Source: Nitrospira sp. UBA5698
GTDB taxonomy: Bacteria > Nitrospirota > Nitrospiria > Nitrospirales > Nitrospiraceae
Direction: 5' to 3'
Length of the DNA: 10,287 nt
NCBI GenBank assembly: GCA_002420115.1
Contig: DIHK01000027.1
Coordinates: forward strand, 18,597 to 28,883
The translations under genes and the position numbers were made by a program. The notes under the pieces are model-generated. The model saw nothing but the letters and a program-made list of their open reading frames with translations. It was not told the origin of the DNA and did no database searches. Shown here piece after piece: positions 6,451 to 10,287 of the stretch (its first letter is position 1; every line of letters begins with the position of its first letter).

Positions 6451-6479
6451 AGGGTACGCAGGCGGATGGCTTGTGTCAA
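6451..6479 (-). promoter_or_regulatory. candidate promoter giving a near-leaderless patatin-gene mRNA
   Basis: On the minus strand a perfect -35, TTGACA (6479-6474), is followed after 17 bases by a weak -10, TACCCT (6456-6451). The -10 ends eight bases before the only possible ATG (6442), so transcription would begin at or within a couple of bases of the start codon. This agrees with the lack of a Shine-Dalgarno. Confidence 0.4.
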
Positions 6480-6864
6480 CTCCATCGAGATCAACTGTCC
6501 GCATGTGAAAACCACTGTAGAGGCCATCTGTATGTGCGAGGTGTCGTGGTGCTTTTCATGCTGTGATCAAGGTGGTAGTACTTTATACTTACACCTCGGC
6601 GGCGTTCGGTCTCCCCTGGTTCACGCAGGTTTCATGGTGTGTCGGCTTGTGGGATCGTTCCAAGAGAGCCGCGCCTTACATTCATGACATTGCCGGTCGT
6701 TGCCTGCTCAAGCGCATTGAATCAACAATGTTCATAGCGTATGGTTGGTCCTCTGTACAAACACGGAGCAGTCGCGGTGGACTCACATCGTCGACACGTT
6801 ACGGTCAGTCTGGCCCACTTCGAATAGACTGGAAAAGGAGCAGAACGTGAACGGCCCATGCCGC

Positions 6865-6893
6865 TTGTCCTGACTGTACGAACCAGTTAGGAT
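6865..6893 (+). promoter_or_regulatory. weak promoter candidate for kup
   Basis: TTGTCC (6865-6870) and TAGGAT (6888-6893) are spaced by 17 bases, each matching four of six consensus positions. This would give a leader of roughly 60 bases before the kup ATG at 6962. Confidence 0.25.
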
Positions 6894-6961
6894 CGCCGAA
6901 GCATGCAGACCCTCCATGACTCTCACCGCATCACTGTACTTATGGGACTACTCTCTCCGCC

Positions 6962-8845
6962 ATGAGTGGTCAGCCTCAACGATCAACCACATCTGGATTG
7001 GTGCTCGCGGCGCTTGGTGTCGTGTACGGTGACATCGGAACCAGTCCCTTGTATGCGCTGCGAGAATGTTTCCACGCCTCACACGACCTGTCTGTCACGC
7101 TCCCGACGATCACCGGCCTCTTGTCGCTGATCATCTGGGCCCTCCTACTGGTCGTCACCGTGAAATATTTGCTGTTCGTGATGCGAGCCGACAACCAGGG
7201 TGAAGGTGGAATTTTGGCCTTGATGGCCCTGGGGCAGCGCCATCGCGAAGAATCTGCGTTTCCCTTACGAATCGGCCCTGTGATCGCACTTGGGCTGCTC
7301 GGTGCATCATTGGTCTATGGGGATGGGATGATCACGCCGGCCATCTCGGTCCTCAGCGCGGTGGAAGGCATTGCCGTCGAGACGACCGCCTATCAATCCT
7401 ATACGCTCCCGATTGCCATCATCGTGTTGCTCACATTCTTCGGCATCCAGTCGCATGGGACAGGACGACTGGGTGGATGGTTTGGGCCGATCATGCTGCT
7501 CTGGTTTGTCACGCTGGCTGTCTTGGGAATCAACAGCGCGATCCAGACTCCGGATGTGTTTGTCGCGTTCAGCCCCTACCACGCCGTTCAATTTCTGCTG
7601 GATCATCCAGCACAAGGCTTTGCGGTCTTGGGGAGCGTGTTTCTCGTCGTGACGGGAGCCGAAGCCTTGTATGTCGACATGGGGCACTTTGGGAAGGGCC
7701 CCATCCGTCTCGGTTGGTACTGCGTGGTCTTGCCGTCGCTCGTGTTGCAATACCTGGGACAAGGCGCCCTCCTGGTCCGGCAGCCGGAGGCCGTGGTGAA
7801 TCCATTCTATTTACTGGCGCCCACCTGGTTTCTTCTGCCTCTCGTGGTGCTTGCGACGTTGGCTACCATCATCGCCTCACAAGCGATGCTGAGCGGAGCC
7901 TTCTCTCTCACACAGCAGGCGATTCAGTTGGGCTATCTACCACGCATGGCAATTCGGTATACGTCGGCCTCCCAGATCGGACAAATCTACCTACCCGCCA
8001 TCAATATCCTGATGCTGATCGGCACCATCAGCCTGGTCTTGTTCTTCGGTACCTCCAGCAATTTGGCCGCCGCCTATGGGATCGCGGTAGCCGGCACCAT
8101 GGTCATTTCCACACTGCTGATTTTTGTCGTCGCGCGGCGCCAATGGAAATGGAGTTGGCCGTTGGCTGGGCTTGTGACCGGCCTCTTCCTGACTCTGGAC
8201 CTCTCGTTCTTCGGTGCGAATGCGTTGAAGATCCCGCACGGTGGGTGGCTGCCGCTGGTTCTCGGCGCCTGTCTATTTTTGTTGATGGCGACCTGGAATG
8301 GCGGTCGTCGGCTCATCGCCAAGCATCTGTGGAGCAGGATGCCGCAACTGGATGTGTATCTCAAAGACGTACTTGCACAGCCGCTTACGCGTGTTCCAGG
8401 CACCGCAGTCTACTTGACTCAGTTCCCAGACCTGGCACCGCCGTCGTTCGTGCAAAACGTCCGGCACAATCACGTGCTGCATGAGGAATTGGTCTTTCTG
8501 ACGACCACGACGGCACGTGTGCCGACCGTCACCAGCAGCCATCACGTGCGGATTGAACCCCTCACGCCGGGTGTACAGCGCGTCGTGGTACAATATGGGT
8601 TCATGGAGACGCCGGACATCACTCGCTTGCTCGCAGCCTGCCGTTCACAAGGACTGGAGGTGGATCTTGAGGGAGCGACCTTCTTCCTCAGTCGAGTGAA
8701 CTCCATTGCGACACCGAAGCCGGGGATGGCGTTGTGGCGAGAACGGCTGTTCGTCTTTCTCAGCCGTAACTCCCAACGCGCCAGTTCCTTCTTCCACATT
8801 CCTGCCGAACAGGTCGTCGAAATCGGTGTGGTGGTGGAAATTTAG
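6962..8845 (+). CDS. kup: Kup-family low-affinity potassium transporter
   Basis: A complete 627-residue member of the KUP/HAK/KT family (E. coli Kup is of nearly the same length). It imports potassium across the inner membrane, probably with protons. Signatures are clear: VYGDIGTSPLYALRE (21-35) in the first helix, RADNQGEGGILALMAL (75-90), and YGDGMITPAISVLSAVEG (119-136). About 12 hydrophobic helices run to roughly residue 445. A cytosolic C-terminal domain of about 170 residues follows, with the TAVYLTQFPDLAPPSFVQNVRHN type segment conserved in the family, and FFLSR...RERLFVFLSRNS near the end. The ATG is the only start after an in-frame stop at 6917-6919, but it has no Shine-Dalgarno. It stands alone: divergent from the patatin-like gene and convergent with the lipoprotein gene. 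No truncation or frameshift is seen. Confidence 0.97.
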   Translation: MSGQPQRSTTSGLVLAALGVVYGDIGTSPLYALRECFHASHDLSVTLPTITGLLSLIIWALLLVVTVKYLLFVMRADNQGEGGILALMALGQRHREESAFPLRIGPVIALGLLGASLVYGDGMITPAISVLSAVEGIAVETTAYQSYTLPIAIIVLLTFFGIQSHGTGRLGGWFGPIMLLWFVTLAVLGINSAIQTPDVFVAFSPYHAVQFLLDHPAQGFAVLGSVFLVVTGAEALYVDMGHFGKGPIRLGWYCVVLPSLVLQYLGQGALLVRQPEAVVNPFYLLAPTWFLLPLVVLATLATIIASQAMLSGAFSLTQQAIQLGYLPRMAIRYTSASQIGQIYLPAINILMLIGTISLVLFFGTSSNLAAAYGIAVAGTMVISTLLIFVVARRQWKWSWPLAGLVTGLFLTLDLSFFGANALKIPHGGWLPLVLGACLFLLMATWNGGRRLIAKHLWSRMPQLDVYLKDVLAQPLTRVPGTAVYLTQFPDLAPPSFVQNVRHNHVLHEELVFLTTTTARVPTVTSSHHVRIEPLTPGVQRVVVQYGFMETPDITRLLAACRSQGLEVDLEGATFFLSRVNSIATPKPGMALWRERLFVFLSRNSQRASSFFHIPAEQVVEIGVVVEI

Positions 8846-9067
8846 TCAGGATGTTAAAAAAGTCCTCCAGCTTTGTTCTCGCCTTGCTCAGAGGCTCACC
8901 GCTGCAGGGTTATCTTGAGCATCCGGGAGAATTGTTCAGTTGGTGAGAGATCAACATTGCTGACGATTCAACAGCGTTTTTCTAAACAGCTTACCCACCG
9001 AAGGTGTACCGAAGGGCTCTCCTGGGGTGCAAACGAGATCTGGTTATTGCTCTTTGTCAGTGTAGGT
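8846..9067. other. kup/lipoprotein convergent intergenic region, possible remnant of a dispersed repeat
   Basis: No gene is seen in these 222 bases. The left part begins CAGGATGTTAAAAAAGTCC (8848-8866), which resembles, from memory, the edge of dispersed intergenic elements in Nitrospira-like genomes; GGATG (8850-8854) and CATCC (8920-8924) could be its degraded ends. A weak stem GCTG (8959-8962)/CAGC (8972-8975) is followed by TTTTT (8977-8981) and might end the kup transcript. ACCGAAGG occurs twice (8997-9004 and 9008-9015). Confidence 0.3.
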
Positions 9068-9463
9068 CTAATCTAAGGGAGGGGTAACTATCGTTTCAGT
9101 TAACACGTCCTTGGCATTCTGGAGATCGGGAATTCCAACTGGTTTGGGGTTTTTGTACAATGTCACGGTCATGGCTGTCCGACGTAAGAGTCCCAGCACG
9201 TCCAATCGTCCACCCATGTGAAAGTAGTCGTACCTCTCCCGGATTGTCAGTTCGGCACAGCGTCGACGCAGGTATCGGTCGAGCTGCTCCTGCGAGGTGA
9301 ACGCGCTCGTCCGATACTCCACCCGATACACATTCTCTTTGAGTTGCTCAGCCACATCGTTCCCTGCTTCACCAAGAGGTGTGTAGTGTGCTGTGGTACA
9401 TCCGGCCAGAGAGGCAACCAGCATTAAGAAGAGTAGCCCTGTCTTCCAACGATTCGTTCGCAT
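9068..9463 (-). CDS. small lipoprotein, CC0125/CC1285-like
   Basis: A 131-residue exported protein. A basic N-terminus and hydrophobic run end SLAGC, so Cys22 is the predicted lipidated residue. The mature part carries NVYRVEYRTSAFTSQEQLDRYLRRRCAELT, followed by a YDYF segment (78-81). That pattern (a Y/F-R-V-x-Y strand, a threonine before a helix, then R-x-A-E-L-T and Y-D-Y-F) is what I associate with the CC0125/CC1285-type lipoproteins, whose function is unknown. Resemblance is by eye. The tail beyond residue 100 is family-specific. The ATG at 9463 is the only start, as an in-frame stop lies at 9497-9499. It lacks a Shine-Dalgarno; a promoter-like pair lies directly before it. Convergent with kup. 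Confidence 0.8.
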   Translation of the reverse strand: MRTNRWKTGLLFLMLVASLAGCTTAHYTPLGEAGNDVAEQLKENVYRVEYRTSAFTSQEQLDRYLRRRCAELTIRERYDYFHMGGRLDVLGLLRRTAMTVTLYKNPKPVGIPDLQNAKDVLTETIVTPPLD

Positions 9464-9471
9464 GGAGGAGC

Positions 9472-9500
9472 ATCGTAGCGAGACGAACCGAGGAGATCAA
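9472..9500 (-). promoter_or_regulatory. candidate promoter giving a near-leaderless lipoprotein mRNA
   Basis: On the minus strand TTGATC (9500-9495) and TACGAT (9477-9472) are 17 bases apart, each with four of six consensus matches. The -10 ends eight bases before the only possible ATG, the same geometry as the patatin-like gene. Confidence 0.35.
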
Positions 9501-9696
9501 CTGCAGTGCTGTGGCAACACCGACTCAACGGTCGATGCCTAAGTCTGAGACGGGGTGAATGAGGAATGCACGGTTCAAGACTTGCCGTCATGTTGCGAAA
9601 TGCTGACGAATTGGTTTGTAGAAGGTGTGAGGTGGAGGTGAATTTGCCTTCTAGCCGGCGTTCTTCCGATTGCCCCAATAGCGGCAGTTTGCGTAT

Positions 9697-9742
9697 AAAA
9701 ACCTCCCGACACATTGTTATCCGCGATGCTATTCCTTGTCGG
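9697..9742 (-). terminator. possible terminator of the DUF900-type gene
   Basis: On the minus strand CCGACA... wait-free pairing is given by TGTCGG (plus 9737-9742) and CCGACA (plus 9706-9711), a 6-bp stem with a 25-base loop. A run of five T on the minus strand (plus 9701-9697) follows four bases later. It starts 17 bases beyond the out-of-frame stop at 9759, which fits that stop being the original gene end. Confidence 0.35.
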
Positions 9743-9758
9743 TTCAGCTAACGTTCGA

Positions 9759-9860
9759 CTACCCTTGAGCCTTCCGAACAGGGCATTCGCTTTTATCTGT
9801 CAGGACGATCTTCTGGATCTCGGTAGTGCCAAAATGCTTGATTTCCGGAATTCGTCGCTT
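9759..9860 (-). pseudogene. out-of-frame 3' continuation of the DUF900-type gene
   Basis: If one C is restored in the CCC run at 9863-9861 (minus strand), the reading frame of the hydrolase gene passes smoothly from GRVFP into 33 further residues: KRRIPEIKHFGTTEIQKIVL, then TDKSECPVRKAQG, with a TAG stop at 9759-9761. This continuation has normal protein composition, whereas the residues read in the current frame after FP are Ser/Arg-rich and end at 9800. It is either a real one-base deletion or a homopolymer sequencing/assembly error. Confidence 0.6.
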
Positions 9861-10287
9861 GGGAACACGCGGCCAGTCAACATCGTTTCAAAAATGTGAT
9901 CAAACACAACACCAGGCGCCCCCTTTGTTCTGCCTGACCGAAAATAGGAATGCCCCTTTGGGGGGTCATAAATCGTATTCACCTCATCGCAATCGATGGC
10001 GTATACGTTCTTGGGGGTAAGCTCCATGTCTTCGGGGCCGGAATGTCCGAGACGGCGGGATGCCTCCGCGTTCTTCAGGTTGGAAACTTTGCTGGCCCGC
10101 AACGCCAAGTCGTCCGAGGCATAATAGACCACGACATTGCGTGACGCATGACTGATGAGTTCGCCCGGCTCGCCCTTGTGCAGGGATTCATTCAAAATGT
10201 CAGCCGCCACGAGGAAGGTATTTCTGAATAGTAATGGTAATCCATTCGGTTGATCATATTTCTCCCAATTGCTGAGCGTTTGACGCA
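9800..10287 (-). CDS. DUF900-type alpha/beta hydrolase, partial (5' end outside window) and frameshifted near 3' end
   Basis: The C-terminal part of an alpha/beta hydrolase resembling DUF900 (serine-esterase-like) proteins. The frame stays open to the right edge, so the apparent GTG start at 10210 is internal. Another 25 residues are readable upstream, including NWEKYDQPNGLPLLFRNTF. In the 161 visible residues, NVVVYYASDDLALRAS carries the aspartate expected in the catalytic set (first of the DD pair, residue 58, or its neighbour). It is followed by SRRLGHSGPE, and PKGHSYF carries the catalytic-type His112. The nucleophile serine should lie outside the window. The frame ends at 9800 with an atypical Ser/Arg-rich tail; a better C-terminus exists in another frame down to 9759, implying loss of one base near 9861. 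Substrate unknown; family members probably hydrolyse esters. Confidence 0.75.
   Translation of the reverse strand, partial: RQTLSNWEKYDQPNGLPLLFRNTFLVAADILNESLHKGEPGELISHASRNVVVYYASDDLALRASKVSNLKNAEASRRLGHSGPEDMELTPKNVYAIDCDEVNTIYDPPKGHSYFRSGRTKGAPGVVFDHIFETMLTGRVFPSDEFRKSSILALPRSRRSS

Larger units (their letters stand above)
6443..6961. other. 519-base non-coding region between the patatin-like gene and kup
   Basis: This stretch separates two divergent genes and I see no convincing gene in it: the short reading frames have no family resemblance or ribosome site. It should contain both promoters. The right part would be the kup leader; I looked for a c-di-AMP (ydaO-type) riboswitch, which precedes potassium transporters in some bacteria, and did not recognise its conserved elements. 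No long repeats or strong hairpins were noticed. Confidence 0.5.

Noticed and set aside
6563..6850. 95-codon plus-strand frame in the gap before kup
   Set aside because: No ribosome site, no recognisable domain, and composition unlike the real genes nearby.
6443..6961. c-di-AMP (ydaO-type) riboswitch upstream of kup
   Set aside because: I searched for its conserved blocks by eye and did not find them; a covariance-model search would be decisive.
7477..8484. 335-codon open frame on the plus strand inside kup
   Set aside because: It overlaps kup in another frame, has no family resemblance and reads as a low-stop shadow of a GC-rich membrane-protein gene.
9566..9751. 61-codon plus-strand frame between the lipoprotein and DUF900-type genes
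   Set aside because: No family resemblance, and it runs through the likely terminator of the minus-strand gene.
10208..10210. GTG at 10210 as the start of the DUF900-type gene
   Set aside because: The frame is open without a stop to the right edge and the 25 upstream residues continue the domain smoothly, so the gene is cut by the window.

Overview
The window is ordinary-looking chromosomal DNA from a Gram-negative bacterium. Three candidate lipoproteins, an outer-membrane beta-barrel protein and a secreted nuclease-like protein imply an outer membrane. The style of several genes (the small Cys-containing DUF2892 protein, the SNase-like protein ending in a PPWEWRK motif, the DUF900-type hydrolase) makes a Nitrospira-like member of Nitrospirota my best guess. 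That is an inference from family resemblance, not a proven assignment. I see no tRNA, rRNA, CRISPR array, insertion sequence or phage gene.

Layout, left to right. (1) A GlxA-type AraC-family regulator on the minus strand (98-1060) is divergent from a small ABM-fold monooxygenase-like gene (1166-1468), followed by a two-helix DUF2892 membrane protein (1555-1773). (2) A small membrane-anchored protein of unknown function on the minus strand (1902-2318) is divergent from a secreted SNase-like protein (2572-3093) that has lost its usual acidic active-site residues. (3) Convergent with it is an outer-membrane beta-barrel protein (3229-3849, minus) with a good candidate promoter and Shine-Dalgarno. 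(4) A probable two-gene minus-strand operon encodes a patatin-like lipoprotein (5009-6442) followed 30 bases later by a dienelactone-hydrolase-family lipoprotein (3998-4978). (5) After a 519-base non-coding stretch comes a complete Kup potassium transporter (6962-8845). (6) Convergent with kup is a small lipoprotein (9068-9463), and upstream of that the 3' end of a DUF900-type alpha/beta hydrolase that runs off the right edge (9800 to beyond 10287).

The most concrete anomalies are these. The DUF900-type gene carries an apparent one-base deletion in a C run near 9861, with a convincing out-of-frame continuation to 9759. The SNase-like protein has three substituted metal/catalytic positions. 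Several genes (glxA-like, patatin-like, small lipoprotein) have only one possible start, no Shine-Dalgarno, and a promoter-like hexamer 8-12 bases before the ATG, which suggests leaderless or nearly leaderless mRNAs. I do not see a clear new multi-gene system. The patatin/DLH lipoprotein pair is the best candidate for a functional unit worth following.
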